A stretch of 64,000 nt of DNA. It comes from Anaerobacillus alkalilacustris. Its GTDB lineage: Bacteria; Bacillota; Bacilli; Bacillales; Anaerobacillaceae. Positions within the stretch are counted from its first letter, which is position 1. Every line of letters starts with the position of its first letter. This document shows, in pieces, positions 43,648-54,178 of this stretch. A model generated the notes under the pieces. It was not told where the DNA came from and did not search any database. It saw nothing but the letters and a program-made list of their open reading frames with translations. Where the stretch lies: positions 124,001 through 188,000 of the forward strand of contig NZ_MLQR01000031.1 in the NCBI RefSeq assembly GCF_001866005.1, written 5' to 3'. Both the position numbers and the translations under genes were made by a program.

Positions 43648-46134
43648 TTATTTTATTATAACAGGTCTAATTCCCCAAATGTCTGTAGCATATTCTCCTA
43701 TTGTCCTGTCACTTGAAAACTTTCCGGAATGGGCAATATTAATAATTGATTTTTTTAACCAATCCTTTTGATCTCTGTAAGTTAGATCGACCTTCTGATG
43801 AGTTTCTACATAATTATCAAAGTCTTTCAGTACGAAATATTCGTCATTGTTTGATAGAATATGGTAATAAATATCTTTAAACTCAACTTTATCATTCCCA
43901 CAAAATCCATCCATTAGTTGGTCAAGGACTGTACGTACTCTTGGATCATTATTATAAATCGACCTTGCTACATAACCACCGTGACTATAATAATTTAATA
44001 CTTCTTCAGATGTTAACCCAAAAATAAAGATATTGTCTCTTCCTACCATATCACATATTTCTACGTTAGCACCGTCAAGGGTTCCTATCGTTAATGCTCC
44101 ATTCATCATGAATTTCATATTACCTGTACCTGATGCTTCTTTACTAGCTGTGGAAATTTGCTCACTTACATCTGCTGCTGGAATAATTTTTTCTGCGATT
44201 GAAACACCGTAATTTTCAAGGAATACCACCTTAAGTTTTCCTTGAATATGTGGATCGTTATTCACAACATTAGCAACAGTATTAATGAGCTTAATAATTT
44301 TTTTTGCAAAGAAATAACTTGGTGCTGCTTTAGCTCCAAAAATAAATGTTCTCGGAACTATGTCTAAGTTGGGATTTTCCCTTAATAAATTATAAAGCTC
44401 CATAATATGAAATACATTAAGTAGCTGCCGTTTATATGCATGAAGTCTTTTTACCTGAACGTCGAAAATGGAATGCTCGTCCACCACTATGCCGGTCTTA
44501 TCTTTTATATATTTTGCGAGATCAATTTTATTTTCAAGTTTAACTTGCGATACCTTTTCTTGAAAACTGGAGTCGTTGGCATATTTTAACAATCCAATTA
44601 AATCCCTTGGTTGCTTAATCCACCGCGTTCCAATTGCGTCTGTAATATGACTTGCAAGCTTCGGGTTAGCGCTCATTAACCAACGACGATGAGTAATTCC
44701 ATTCGTTTTATTATTAAACTTCTCAGGATATACTTGATAAAAATTATTCATCTCTCGTTCTTTTAATATGTCTGTGTGTAGCTTCGCTACTCCATTTACG
44801 CTAAATGAACCAACGATCGCTAAATGGGCCATTCTGACTTGCTCATCGGCAATAATTGCCAGTTCTGAGATTCTATTATTTTCACCTGGATACTTGAGCC
44901 AAAGATCACGACAAAATCTTTCATTAATCTCTTCGACTATCATGTAGATACGTGGAAGTAGTTCTTTAAATAAACTTATAGGCCACTTTTCTAAAGCCTC
45001 GACTAATGTTGTGTGATTAGTATAAGCACACGTTTGTGTAGTGATCCGCCAAGCATCTTCCCAACTAAAGCCTTCCTCATCAATTAATATTCTCATCAGT
45101 TCGGGAACAATAAGGGCTGGATGAGTATCATTGATGTGTAAAACGATCTTTTCAGGTAAATCTCGTAAACTAGCTTTTACTTTACGTTTATAAGATTGAA
45201 GAATACTTTGTAAGCCAGCAGAAACTAAGAAATATTGTTGCTTTAAGCGGAGTTTCTTTCCTTCAAAATGAGAATCATCAGGATATAAAAATTCTGAAAT
45301 AGTTTCTATAGAACGTTTATAATTTAGGAATTTATAATAATTCTCCCGATTAGATGTATACATATCGTATCCAGTAATGACTGGTTCGGCACTCCACAAA
45401 CGTAACGTATTGACCGTATGATTATCAAAACCTACAATAGGGACATCGTACGGTACCGCTAAAACTGTTTCATAGTTCTTATGTTCAAACGTTAGTTCAC
45501 CATTATCATGGTTCATCTCTACATGACCACCAAAACGAACATGAACGGAACGGTCTGTACGACGTACTTCCCACACATAATCTTCTTTTAACCAGTAGTC
45601 CGGTAATTCCAATTGATAACCGTCAACCAGCTTTTGTTCAAAGAGTCCATATTTATAACGGATTCCACAACCATGTCCTGGTAATTGTAGAGATGCAATT
45701 GAATCTAAGAAACACGCTGCCAAACGTCCAAGACCACCGTTTCCAAGTCCTGCATCATGTTCTTGTTCAACGATAGCATCAATATTAACCCCAAGATCAT
45801 CAAGACCTTCTTTTACAATATTTAATATGTTTAAGTTAAGCATATTAGATTGTAGTAGTCTTCCAAGTAAAAACTCCATTGAAAAATAATAAACTTGTTT
45901 TTCCCCAGATTGCTGATAAGTTTTTATTGTATTAATCCAATTTTTACTTACGTAACTTCGGATCATAGTTCCTAGTGTATTGTATAAATTTATCGGTGAG
46001 GCCTCATCAAGAGTTTTACTACTTGTATATTCTAGTGTTTCGATAAACTCTTTTTTAAAGACTTCTTTGTCACTAAACATATTAGATCTCTCCAAACTTA
46101 CACCTCTTTGGTTCACACTATTATTAATACTCAT
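43648..46134 (-). CDS. glgP: Glycogen phosphorylase
   Basis: An 828-residue GT35 enzyme that releases glucose-1-phosphate from glycogen. PLP-binding Lys is in EASGTGNMKFMMNGALTIG (about 660-680), and the active-site loop is HDAGLGNGGLGRLAACFLDS. ATG 46134 has AGGAG seven bases upstream and overlaps the glgA stop by one base. ATG 46080 (MFSDKEVF) also has GGAGAG and would match a shorter B. subtilis-like start. It is last in the operon. Confidence 0.96.
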   Translation of the reverse strand: MSINNSVNQRGVSLERSNMFSDKEVFKKEFIETLEYTSSKTLDEASPINLYNTLGTMIRSYVSKNWINTIKTYQQSGEKQVYYFSMEFLLGRLLQSNMLNLNILNIVKEGLDDLGVNIDAIVEQEHDAGLGNGGLGRLAACFLDSIASLQLPGHGCGIRYKYGLFEQKLVDGYQLELPDYWLKEDYVWEVRRTDRSVHVRFGGHVEMNHDNGELTFEHKNYETVLAVPYDVPIVGFDNHTVNTLRLWSAEPVITGYDMYTSNRENYYKFLNYKRSIETISEFLYPDDSHFEGKKLRLKQQYFLVSAGLQSILQSYKRKVKASLRDLPEKIVLHINDTHPALIVPELMRILIDEEGFSWEDAWRITTQTCAYTNHTTLVEALEKWPISLFKELLPRIYMIVEEINERFCRDLWLKYPGENNRISELAIIADEQVRMAHLAIVGSFSVNGVAKLHTDILKEREMNNFYQVYPEKFNNKTNGITHRRWLMSANPKLASHITDAIGTRWIKQPRDLIGLLKYANDSSFQEKVSQVKLENKIDLAKYIKDKTGIVVDEHSIFDVQVKRLHAYKRQLLNVFHIMELYNLLRENPNLDIVPRTFIFGAKAAPSYFFAKKIIKLINTVANVVNNDPHIQGKLKVVFLENYGVSIAEKIIPAADVSEQISTASKEASGTGNMKFMMNGALTIGTLDGANVEICDMVGRDNIFIFGLTSEEVLNYYSHGGYVARSIYNNDPRVRTVLDQLMDGFCGNDKVEFKDIYYHILSNNDEYFVLKDFDNYVETHQKVDLTYRDQKDWLKKSIINIAHSGKFSSDRTIGEYATDIWGIRPVIIK

Positions 46135-47564
46135 TAGTTTGCTCCTATTAGATTGTGATAAAGATGATTATATGCTTTTGCAGACCTGTTCCAACTATTA
46201 TCAGACTTTGTCATGTTTTTTAACAAGGCTGTCCATAGTGAAGAATCATTGTAGATTGAAATCGCTCTATTAATAGTGAAAAGCATGTCATGAGCATTGT
46301 AATTCGAAAAACTAAATCCATTCCCTTGTAAACTCTCTTCATCAAAAGGGGTAACAGTATCAACAAGTCCACCTGTTTCTCGGACAATTGGTGCACTTCC
46401 ATAACGTAGAGCTATTAACTGACCGATACCACAAGGCTCAAATCTTGAAGGCATAAGAAACATATCACTAGCTGCATAAATTCTACGAGCAAATCCCTCG
46501 TTAAACGTAATGTGAGTTGATACTTTCTCCGGGTAGCGATAAGCTGCGTCACGGAAAAATTGCTCATACTCATAATCGCCAGTACCTAAAATTACAAATT
46601 GCACATCATTTTTCATTAGATCGTCAAAAATACTAGTGACAAGGTCAAGGCCCTTTTGTTCTACTAGTCTTGTAACAATAGCTAGCATTGGTGTATCTGC
46701 AGACTGCGGAAGCCCAAGCTGCTCTTGTAGTTGCAGCTTATTTTTCTGCTTTTTAACTTTCGAACTCCGATAAGGGAACGACAAGTTTTCATCCTTCATT
46801 GGATCATATTCTGCGTAATCAAGTCCGTTAATAATTCCACATAAATCATTTGAGCGATCGCGTAGTAAGCCGTCTAGCTTTTCTCCATAATAAGGATCTT
46901 GTATTTCATTTGCATATGTTTCACTTACTGTCGTTAATACATCTGCATGGAATAGTGCACCTTTAAGGTAGTTTACACAACCATCAAACTCTACACCGCC
47001 TATGTGCTCGTCCCCTAAACCAAGTAGCTCAGGTAAGACTTCTTTCGGGAAAATCCCCTGATATTTCAAGTTATGAACGGTAAACATTGTTTTAATCTCT
47101 TGATAGAAAGAATTATTTCTGTAATGTGTTTTTAAGAATAACGGAATTAGAGACGCCTGCCAATCATGGCAATGAATAACATCAGGTTGAAAATCAACTT
47201 GAGGAAGCATCTCTAATACCGCTCGGTTAAAATAAGCAAAGCGCTCACCATCGTCATAATACCCGTAAAGTCCTACTCGTTTAAAATAATATTCATTGTC
47301 AATGAAGTAATACGTGATGTCATCTTTTACGAGCACCTCTACACCTAAGAATTGATTTCGCCATCCTACTGGTGCGCCTCCACTGTATATGTGTTCCATC
47401 TCGTTTTTAAAGTCCTGTGAGATTTTTTCATATTTTGGAAGTACGACGCGTACATCTACTCCTTCTTTTTGTAGTTCTTTTGGCAAAGCACCAACAACAT
47501 CAGCCAATCCACCTGTCTTTATAAACGGGGTACACTCTGTAGCAACGAATAGGACTTTCATCAT
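46134..47564 (-). CDS. glgA: Glycogen synthase (ADP-glucose)
   Basis: A 476-residue GT5 enzyme that extends alpha-1,4-glucan from ADP-glucose. The N-terminal KTGGLADVVGALP is the ADP-glucose-binding signature (about 17-29). HCHDWQASLIPLFLKTHY and the C-terminal PSRFEPCGIGQLIALRYG motif with catalytic Glu are present. Start ATG 47564 follows AGGAG, with a second ATG directly after. It overlaps glgP by one base. Confidence 0.97.
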   Translation of the reverse strand: MMKVLFVATECTPFIKTGGLADVVGALPKELQKEGVDVRVVLPKYEKISQDFKNEMEHIYSGGAPVGWRNQFLGVEVLVKDDITYYFIDNEYYFKRVGLYGYYDDGERFAYFNRAVLEMLPQVDFQPDVIHCHDWQASLIPLFLKTHYRNNSFYQEIKTMFTVHNLKYQGIFPKEVLPELLGLGDEHIGGVEFDGCVNYLKGALFHADVLTTVSETYANEIQDPYYGEKLDGLLRDRSNDLCGIINGLDYAEYDPMKDENLSFPYRSSKVKKQKNKLQLQEQLGLPQSADTPMLAIVTRLVEQKGLDLVTSIFDDLMKNDVQFVILGTGDYEYEQFFRDAAYRYPEKVSTHITFNEGFARRIYAASDMFLMPSRFEPCGIGQLIALRYGSAPIVRETGGLVDTVTPFDEESLQGNGFSFSNYNAHDMLFTINRAISIYNDSSLWTALLKNMTKSDNSWNRSAKAYNHLYHNLIGAN

Positions 47565-47580
47565 TAAACATCTCCTAACT

Positions 47581-48684
47581 TTATATTACTTTTCTTTTCG
47601 GAATAACAAACGGTAAATGTTCGTTTCCAATTAATCGCTTACCTTCTGATAATGAAACATCTTTATCAAGAATTACATTTTCCACAATTGAACCTTCCTT
47701 AATTTCACAACGTTGCATAATAATAGAATTTTTCACAACTGCACCTTTTTGAACAACTACTCCACGGAACAAAATACTATTTTCTACAGTACCTTCAATT
47801 ATGCAGCCGTTACCCACTAATGAATTTGATACATTAGCTCCTTGTAAATATTTCGCTGGCGGTTCATTTTTTACCTTTGTATAAATTGTTTGTTCTCCAA
47901 AAAATAACTTTCTATAATACATAGGGTCTAGTAAACGTAAGCTATTTTTGTAGTAACTTTGAACTGAGTTAATCACTGAGTGAGTACCCTTATATTCAAA
48001 GGACTGTACATTTAAATTTTGAAGTTCTTTTACGACACAATCGTTAAAAAAGTGAGTCGCGCCGTGAGCAATACCGTGTTCAAGCATCTGCAAAAGTACC
48101 TTCTTATTAATTAGGTACATGTTCATGTACACGTTATTGTTGTACTCTTCGTTTGTTACTTTTTTTACTCGGCCTTCAGGAGTAACTTCAAGCTTCTGGC
48201 ATTGCTTATGTTCCGGTTCTAACATATCTACTTTTTTATGAATGAGAGTCACATCAGCACCAGTTTTTACGTGTTGTTCATAGACTTCTTTGTAATCTAT
48301 ATTCCCTATATGTTGACTTCCAGAAATTAATACGTAATCTGCTTTACCTCGATAGAAATAATCTAGATTATTATGAAAATGCTGTAAATCACCTTTTGAA
48401 ATATCAGTTGGATCATTCCAGTCTGGCGGTAGGATAAACAATCCACCGTATTTCATATCTAAATCCCATGCTTTACCCTTACCAAGATGATCCATGAGCG
48501 AACGATATTTGCGTCTTGTAAAAACAGCAATATCTATCATTCCAGAGTTTGTCATATTTGAAATGACAAAATCAATTAGACGGTACCTTCCACCAAATGG
48601 CACTGCTGCCCCGCAGCGAAAATACGTTAATTCGTTTAAAAACTCTTGCTCGTTATCTAGATTAATGACTCCCATAATCTCCAT
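47581..48684 (-). CDS. glgD: Regulatory ADP-glucose pyrophosphorylase subunit GlgD
   Basis: 367 residues, related to GlgC but lacking the N-terminal GGxGxRL catalytic loop: it begins MEIMGVINLDNEQEF and then FGGRYRLIDFVISNMTNSG. The C-terminal half is a left-handed beta helix of hexapeptide repeats (SLVGNGCIIEGTVENSILF and following). GlgD is a non-catalytic partner that activates GlgC in bacilli. Ribosome site GGGGG lies eight bases ahead. Sixteen bases separate it from glgA. Confidence 0.95.
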   Translation of the reverse strand: MEIMGVINLDNEQEFLNELTYFRCGAAVPFGGRYRLIDFVISNMTNSGMIDIAVFTRRKYRSLMDHLGKGKAWDLDMKYGGLFILPPDWNDPTDISKGDLQHFHNNLDYFYRGKADYVLISGSQHIGNIDYKEVYEQHVKTGADVTLIHKKVDMLEPEHKQCQKLEVTPEGRVKKVTNEEYNNNVYMNMYLINKKVLLQMLEHGIAHGATHFFNDCVVKELQNLNVQSFEYKGTHSVINSVQSYYKNSLRLLDPMYYRKLFFGEQTIYTKVKNEPPAKYLQGANVSNSLVGNGCIIEGTVENSILFRGVVVQKGAVVKNSIIMQRCEIKEGSIVENVILDKDVSLSEGKRLIGNEHLPFVIPKRKVI

Positions 48685-48700
48685 CTTTTAGACCCCCAAT

Positions 48701-49876
48701 TTATACGTTAGTATGGACAGCAGCTTTTTCCGTAATGACACTATTTTCACCTATCAGCGTAATCTCTGATTCTCTCCCAGGTTCAGGGCGAATGATTACA
48801 TCATCTTCAATGATCGTGTTTTCAGCGATAATCGCTTTTTCAATTACAACATTTTTACCAATTTTTACATTAGGCATAATGACAGAATCCTTAATACTGC
48901 TTCCTTCTCCTACCTCGACTCCATAAAACAATATAGAGTGATCAATATTCCCATATACTAAGCAGCCCTCATTAATAAGACTCTGATTGACAGTTGAGTT
49001 TCGTGAAATATATTGCGGTGGTTGGTTAGGGTTTACAGAATACATGCGCCAATTAGTATCATTTAAATTGAATTGTGGCTCATCAGCTAACAAATCCATG
49101 TTCGCTTCCCATAAACTATCAACCGTACCTACATCTTTCCAATAACCTTCAAACTCATAAGCGTACAGGCGTTTACCATCATTTAAAAGTGTAGGTAGTA
49201 CATTTTTTCCAAAATCGTGACTTGATTCTAAATTTTTTGCATCTTCTATTAAATAACTTTTTAACAAGTCCCAGTTAAAAATATAAATACCCATGGAAGC
49301 TAAGTTACTTTTCGGTTCAGCTGGCTTTTCGTCAAAGGTATGAATCCGTAAATCATCAGTAGTATTTAATATACCGAAACGACTTGCTTCTTCCCAAGGT
49401 ACTTGGATAACAGAAATTGTAACATCAGCCTCTTGTTCTTTATGGTATTTTAGCATTTTTGCATAATTCATCTTATAAATATGGTCTCCTGACAAAACAA
49501 GGACATATTTCGGATTATATTGTTCAATAAAATTAATATTTTGGTAGATTGCATCTGCTGTACCACTATACCATCCACCGCCACCTTGGGCTTGGAAAGG
49601 GGGAAGTACTGAAACACCACCATGTTTACGATCTAAACTCCAATCAGATCCTATACCAATATAAGAGTTTAAAATAAGTGGTGAGTATTGAGTGAGAACG
49701 CCTACTGTATCAATCCCTGAATTCGTACAATTACTTAATGGAAAATCAATAATTCTATATTTACCACCAAAATAAACGGCTGGTTTAGCTAAGTTTTTCG
49801 TTAACCGTCCTAGTCTTTTCCCTTCTCCCCCTGCTAGTAACATTGCGACGCACTCTTTTTTCATTTTCATTTCCAT
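48701..49876 (-). CDS. glgC: Glucose-1-phosphate adenylyltransferase, catalytic subunit
   Basis: 391 residues; makes ADP-glucose, the committed step of glycogen synthesis. Catalytic loop [21 protein letters not shown] (shown at about 13-33), [11 protein letters not shown] and the substrate loop FGILNTTDD are present, with a C-terminal beta-helix domain. ATG 49876 follows AAGGGGGG with eight bases between. The first 92 bases overlap the 3' end of glgB in another frame. Confidence 0.96.
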   Translation of the reverse strand: MEMKMKKECVAMLLAGGEGKRLGRLTKNLAKPAVYFGGKYRIIDFPLSNCTNSGIDTVGVLTQYSPLILNSYIGIGSDWSLDRKHGGVSVLPPFQAQGGGGWYSGTADAIYQNINFIEQYNPKYVLVLSGDHIYKMNYAKMLKYHKEQEADVTISVIQVPWEEASRFGILNTTDDLRIHTFDEKPAEPKSNLASMGIYIFNWDLLKSYLIEDAKNLESSHDFGKNVLPTLLNDGKRLYAYEFEGYWKDVGTVDSLWEANMDLLADEPQFNLNDTNWRMYSVNPNQPPQYISRNSTVNQSLINEGCLVYGNIDHSILFYGVEVGEGSSIKDSVIMPNVKIGKNVVIEKAIIAENTIIEDDVIIRPEPGRESEITLIGENSVITEKAAVHTNV

Positions 49877-51806
49877 TTTGTTTGCCCCCCTTAGTTTTTG
49901 GTTTTACTTGTATGTTTGTTGGACGAAAAACAACGAATGATAACGGCGGAATTGTTACTTGTATCGAGTAAGGTTGATTATGCCAATTTTCATCAATTGC
50001 TTTTATAATACCTTCATTCTTTTGACCTGATCCGCCAAACTCCATACTATCGCTATTAAACTCTTCAACGTAATCAGCATAGAATGGAACACCAACTTTA
50101 TAATCATGGTAAACGACAGGTGTAAAATTGCATAAAATGATTAATTGTTCATTATCCTTATGGCCTTTCCTAATAAACGAAACAATACTTTGTTCGTAAT
50201 TATTTGGATCAATCCATTGAAAACCTTGATGCTCATGATCCAGCTCCCAAAAAGCTGGTTCATTCAAGTAAAACTTATTCAATTGATTTACAAATTTGTG
50301 CATCTTTCCATGCATTTCATATCCAAGTATTTCCCAATCTAAGTCTTCAAGGTCCTTCCATTCAGAAAATTGACCGAATTCACTACCCATAAACAATAGC
50401 TTCTTACCTGGATGCGCAGCCATATAACCGTAAAAGGCTCTTAAATTAGCAAACTTTTGCCAATAATCTCCTGGCATTTTGTTTAATAAAGATTTTTTTC
50501 CATGAACTACTTCATCGTGAGACATTGGTAAAAGGAAATTCTCTGAATAGGCATAAAAGAACGAGAAAGTAATGAGATTATGGTGAAACTTTCGATAAAT
50601 CGGATCCATTTCCATGTATTTAAGCATGTCATTCATCCAACCCATGTTCCACTTAAAGTTAAAACCTAGCCCACCTAAATACGTTGGTCCGCTAACATTA
50701 GGCCATGCTGTTGATTCTTCGGCCATCATTAAAGCATTAGGATAATAATGGAAAACCGTTTCATTTAGTTTTCTAATAAATGAAATGGCTTCTAAGTTTT
50801 CATAACCACCATATGTATTTCTAACATCTACATCATCATCACTTTTTCCGTGATTATAATAAAGCATACTAGAAACAGCATCTACTCGAAGTCCATCAAT
50901 ATGAAATAAATCCATCCAAAACAGAGCGTTAGAAATTAAAAATGACTGAACTTCTGGTCTTCCAAAATCAAACGTAAGTGTACCCCATTCTTTTTTCTCA
51001 GCTTTATGTATATCTTCATATTCAAAAACAGGCCCACCATCAAAAAGTCGAAGGCCGTGAGCATCTTTACAAAAATGCCCTGGTACCCAATCAAGAATGA
51101 CACCAATACCTTTTTGATGACACATATCAACGAAATATTTAAAATCATCCAGTGTACCAAAACGACTAGTCACTGAATAATAGCCCGTTAATTGGTAACC
51201 CCATGAACGGTCATACGGATGCTCATTGATAGGTAAAATTTCAATATGAGTGTAGCCCATCTCACTCACATAATCGACAAGTTCATGTGCAAGCTCTCGA
51301 TATGTTAAAAACTCACCTTCTTCGTTTAACTTCCATGAACCTAAATGAACTTCATAAATCAGGAGGGGTTCCTCATAAACGTTTCTTTCCATCTTCTTTT
51401 GTTGCCATTCATCATCATTCCACTGATATCCTCTTAGAGAAGTTACTTTCGAGGCAGTATTTGGCCGTAATTCGGAGTAAAAAGCGTATGGATCTGACTT
51501 TTGAAAAACTTCACCTGATTTTGCAAGAATTTCGTATTTATACAGATCCCCTTCTTTCAGACCTGGTATAAACATTGTCCAAATTCCATTATTGGTTATT
51601 TTTTCCATTTTGTGTTCATAGCCATTCCAATTATTAAAACTACCCACTACTCTTACTTCGACGGCATTAGGAGCCCACACCGTAAATCGGACACCCTTTT
51701 CCCCTTTCTCTGTAGAAATGTGTGCACCCATAAAATTGTAACTATAGAACAAATTTCCTTGATGAAATAAATAAAGGTCGTGATCACTTAGTATTATATC
51801 TGCCAT
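49785..51806 (-). CDS. glgB: 1,4-alpha-glucan branching enzyme
   Basis: A 673-residue GH13 enzyme that forms alpha-1,6 branches in glycogen. The N-terminal CBM48 carries [21 protein letters not shown]. The barrel has [24 protein letters not shown] (nucleophile Asp), [12 protein letters not shown] (acid Glu) and [18 protein letters not shown] 51806 is six bases from AGGGGAG; ATG 51809 is closer than ideal. After the usual end ([14 protein letters not shown]) a basic 40-residue tail continues through the start of glgC, which is unusually long for the family. First gene of glgBCDAP. Confidence 0.96.
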   Translation of the reverse strand: MADIILSDHDLYLFHQGNLFYSYNFMGAHISTEKGEKGVRFTVWAPNAVEVRVVGSFNNWNGYEHKMEKITNNGIWTMFIPGLKEGDLYKYEILAKSGEVFQKSDPYAFYSELRPNTASKVTSLRGYQWNDDEWQQKKMERNVYEEPLLIYEVHLGSWKLNEEGEFLTYRELAHELVDYVSEMGYTHIEILPINEHPYDRSWGYQLTGYYSVTSRFGTLDDFKYFVDMCHQKGIGVILDWVPGHFCKDAHGLRLFDGGPVFEYEDIHKAEKKEWGTLTFDFGRPEVQSFLISNALFWMDLFHIDGLRVDAVSSMLYYNHGKSDDDVDVRNTYGGYENLEAISFIRKLNETVFHYYPNALMMAEESTAWPNVSGPTYLGGLGFNFKWNMGWMNDMLKYMEMDPIYRKFHHNLITFSFFYAYSENFLLPMSHDEVVHGKKSLLNKMPGDYWQKFANLRAFYGYMAAHPGKKLLFMGSEFGQFSEWKDLEDLDWEILGYEMHGKMHKFVNQLNKFYLNEPAFWELDHEHQGFQWIDPNNYEQSIVSFIRKGHKDNEQLIILCNFTPVVYHDYKVGVPFYADYVEEFNSDSMEFGGSGQKNEGIIKAIDENWHNQPYSIQVTIPPLSFVVFRPTNIQVKPKTKGGKQNGNENEKRVRRNVTSRGRREKTRTVNEKLS

Positions 51807-52302
51807 CATCTTCTCCCCTACACTTTTTACTTTTGATACTAGATTTAATATGACTTTATCCGAGCAGAAAAAAACATTTTATTAATGGATCAAGTTATGC
51901 CTTACGAACATGATATAAATCCACTTATACAAATTTAGGTATTTATGTATTTTTTCGACACCGTTGAGACAAAATCCTTTTTAAAATAACTAGTTTCACT
52001 AATTTATTGTAAATAAATCTACTAGCAAAGTGTTACTAATTTCTTACAACAAATTATTTGTTTTATCGAACAAAATCGATATTTTTCCAAGTTATATTCG
52101 TTTTTCCGACATGAAAATTCATATTTCGATATTTTTCACAACGAAAAATTGCCAAGAAGTGTGAAATAATAACAAGAAAAATACAAGTATCTTTTTCCCG
52201 AACGAACGACCCTTAACGGAAGTTGCTTTGCCTTTTCAAAAAACGGGAGGAAAAATGTTAGAAATAGGTTATTTTCTATTTTCAAAATTTCTTCTCTAAA
52301 AA
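51807..52302. other. Gene-free interval between glgB and metK
   Basis: Very A/T-rich and without a supported open frame or repeat. It should contain the glg operon promoter, but I found no convincing -35/-10 pair. Confidence 0.45.
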
Positions 52303-52343
52303 AAAAACAGGTAGTTGTTATTAATAACAACTACCTGTTTTTA
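52303..52343 (-). terminator. Terminator after metK
   Basis: AAAAACAGGTAGTTGTTA and TAACAACTACCTGTTTTT form an 18-bp stem with a T/A run on either side. Confidence 0.9.
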
Positions 52344-52347
52344 AAAT

Positions 52348-53553
52348 TTATTTTAATGCTTGAGCTTTTAATGCCTCAGCTTTATCTGTGAATTCCCATG
52401 GTAATTCAATATCTGTACGTCCAAAATGTCCGTATGCAGCAGTTTGTTTGTAAATTGGACGACGTAAATCTAACATTTTAATAATTCCAGCTGGACGAAG
52501 ATCAAAATTGTCACGAACAACCTCTACTAGTACTTCTTCAGTCACTTTACCAGTTCCAAATGTATCAATAGAAATGGAAACTGGCTGAGCTACACCTATA
52601 GCATAAGCAAGTTGAACTTCACAGCGATCAGCAAGTCCTGCTGCTACAATGTTCTTTGCAACATAACGAGCTGCATAAGCTGCAGAACGGTCCACTTTTG
52701 TAGGATCTTTACCAGAAAAAGCTCCCCCACCATGACGAGCATAACCACCATACGTATCAACAATTATTTTACGACCAGTTAAACCTGCATCCCCTTGAGG
52801 CCCACCGATAACAAATCGACCTGTTGGGTTAATGAAGTATTTTGTCTCTTCATCAATTAAATTGGCTGGAACTACTGGTTTAATAACATACTCTTTTAAA
52901 TTTCGTTGTATTTGCTCTAGAGTAACTTCCGGATGATGTTGAGTTGAAATAACAATCGTATCAATGCGTACTGGTTTACCATTTTCATCATACTCTACTG
53001 TTACTTGTGTTTTTCCATCCGGACGTAAATAAGGAAGAATATCCTCTTTTCTTACTTCTGTTAAGCGACGGGCAAGTTTATGAGCAAGTGAAATGGGCAG
53101 TGGCATTAATTCAGGTGTTTCATTATCTGCATAACCAAACATTAACCCCTGATCTCCAGCACCGATTGCTTCGATTTCAGCATCAGTCATTTGACCTTCA
53201 CGTGCTTCTAAAGCCTGGTTAACACCTTGAGCAATATCTGGAGACTGTTCGTCAATCGATGTTAAAACAGCACAAGTTTCTGAGTCAAATCCATATTTAG
53301 CACGTGTATAACCAATTTCACGAACCGTTTCACGTACGATCTTTGGAATGTCAACATATGTAGAAGTTGTAATCTCCCCTGCTACGAGTACTAATCCTGT
53401 TGTTACCGATGTTTCACAAGCCACACGTGCATTAGGATCATTAGCTAAAATAGCATCAAGAATGGAATCAGAAATTTGGTCACAAATTTTGTCCGGATGA
53501 CCTTCTGTAACTGATTCTGATGTAAATAAATGACGTTTTTTCTTTTCTGACAT
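52348..53553 (-). CDS. metK: S-adenosylmethionine synthetase
   Basis: A 401-residue enzyme that makes SAM from methionine and ATP. Motifs: [19 protein letters not shown], the methionine-site hexapeptide GAGDQG, and the P-loop-like [20 protein letters not shown] full-length three-domain protein. GGAGG precedes the ATG. Its leader is a SAM riboswitch, so it is shut off when SAM is plentiful. It also supplies the substrate of SpeD, encoded about 11 kb away. Confidence 0.98.
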   Translation of the reverse strand: MSEKKKRHLFTSESVTEGHPDKICDQISDSILDAILANDPNARVACETSVTTGLVLVAGEITTSTYVDIPKIVRETVREIGYTRAKYGFDSETCAVLTSIDEQSPDIAQGVNQALEAREGQMTDAEIEAIGAGDQGLMFGYADNETPELMPLPISLAHKLARRLTEVRKEDILPYLRPDGKTQVTVEYDENGKPVRIDTIVISTQHHPEVTLEQIQRNLKEYVIKPVVPANLIDEETKYFINPTGRFVIGGPQGDAGLTGRKIIVDTYGGYARHGGGAFSGKDPTKVDRSAAYAARYVAKNIVAAGLADRCEVQLAYAIGVAQPVSISIDTFGTGKVTEEVLVEVVRDNFDLRPAGIIKMLDLRRPIYKQTAAYGHFGRTDIELPWEFTDKAEALKAQALK

Positions 53554-53796
53554 GTTTGTACCTCCTTTATCCCCTTTAGGATATGCACTTCTTTGATACG
53601 GTACTCATTTTCCCTATGACTAAAAAAAAGTCAAACAGAATATTGTATTGAAAGAACAAATCTTTTCCTTCTGTAACTTAGCTTTTCCATCCTCATAATG
53701 ATTACACTAAGTAATTGGTTAATTCATGTACGACTTCACACACCTAATTTACCCAAAATAAATTAAGTGTGTGACCTCTTGAATCTAGCCCACTTG

Positions 53797-53830
53797 AAAA
53801 ACCTTTTCCCTTAGAGGAAAAGGTTTTGAT
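53797..53830 (-). terminator. Regulated terminator of the SAM riboswitch
   Basis: On the minus strand AAAACCTTTTCC and GGGAAAAGGTTTTT pair around a short loop. It lies between the aptamer and metK. Confidence 0.9.
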
Positions 53831-53844
53831 TATCCGCCTTTCGC

Positions 53845-53978
53845 CTCTTATCGATCAAGACACAAGTCTTGCAGGTTAGCACCTTTTCACTGTTATGTAA
53901 CGTGAAGATATAAACTTACACGAAGTGTTGGTTGCCGGGTTTCATTGGGCCTGTCCCTCCACCGACTCGGGATAAGAG
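53845..53978 (-). ncRNA. SAM-I (S-box) riboswitch upstream of metK
   Basis: On the minus strand the aptamer starts CTCTTATCCCGAG, continues GGTGGAGGGACAGGCCCAAT and GAAACCCGGCAACC, all S-box consensus blocks, and closes with AAGGTGCTAACCTG and GATAAGAG. The P1 helix CTCTTATC/GATAAGAG is perfect. It is followed by the regulated terminator. Confidence 0.97.
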
Positions 53979-53994
53979 TATCCGTTCGGGACAT

Positions 53995-54023
53995 ATCATA
54001 TAATACGTGTCTAACAATGTCAA
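53995..54023 (-). promoter_or_regulatory. Sigma-A promoter of the metK transcript
   Basis: On the minus strand TTGACA (54023-54018), a 17-base spacer and TATGAT (54000-53995). Confidence 0.85.
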
Positions 54024-54178
54024 CTGTTTTTAGTTGGTAGCGCTGATTTTGTCGAAAGATATTATTTACCACAACTTTTTATTTCCTGATGTTTATTAGT
54101 AGAATTTTCAAAAGGCTATTATATAATAGTAAATAAAACTATTGGATAACTTTAATTTGAGGAAGGGTCTTGGTAAGT

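Noticed and set aside
52136-52330. 64-codon frame between glgB and metK
   Set aside because: A/T-rich with a Phe-rich translation, it runs into the metK terminator stem and has no supporting ribosome site.
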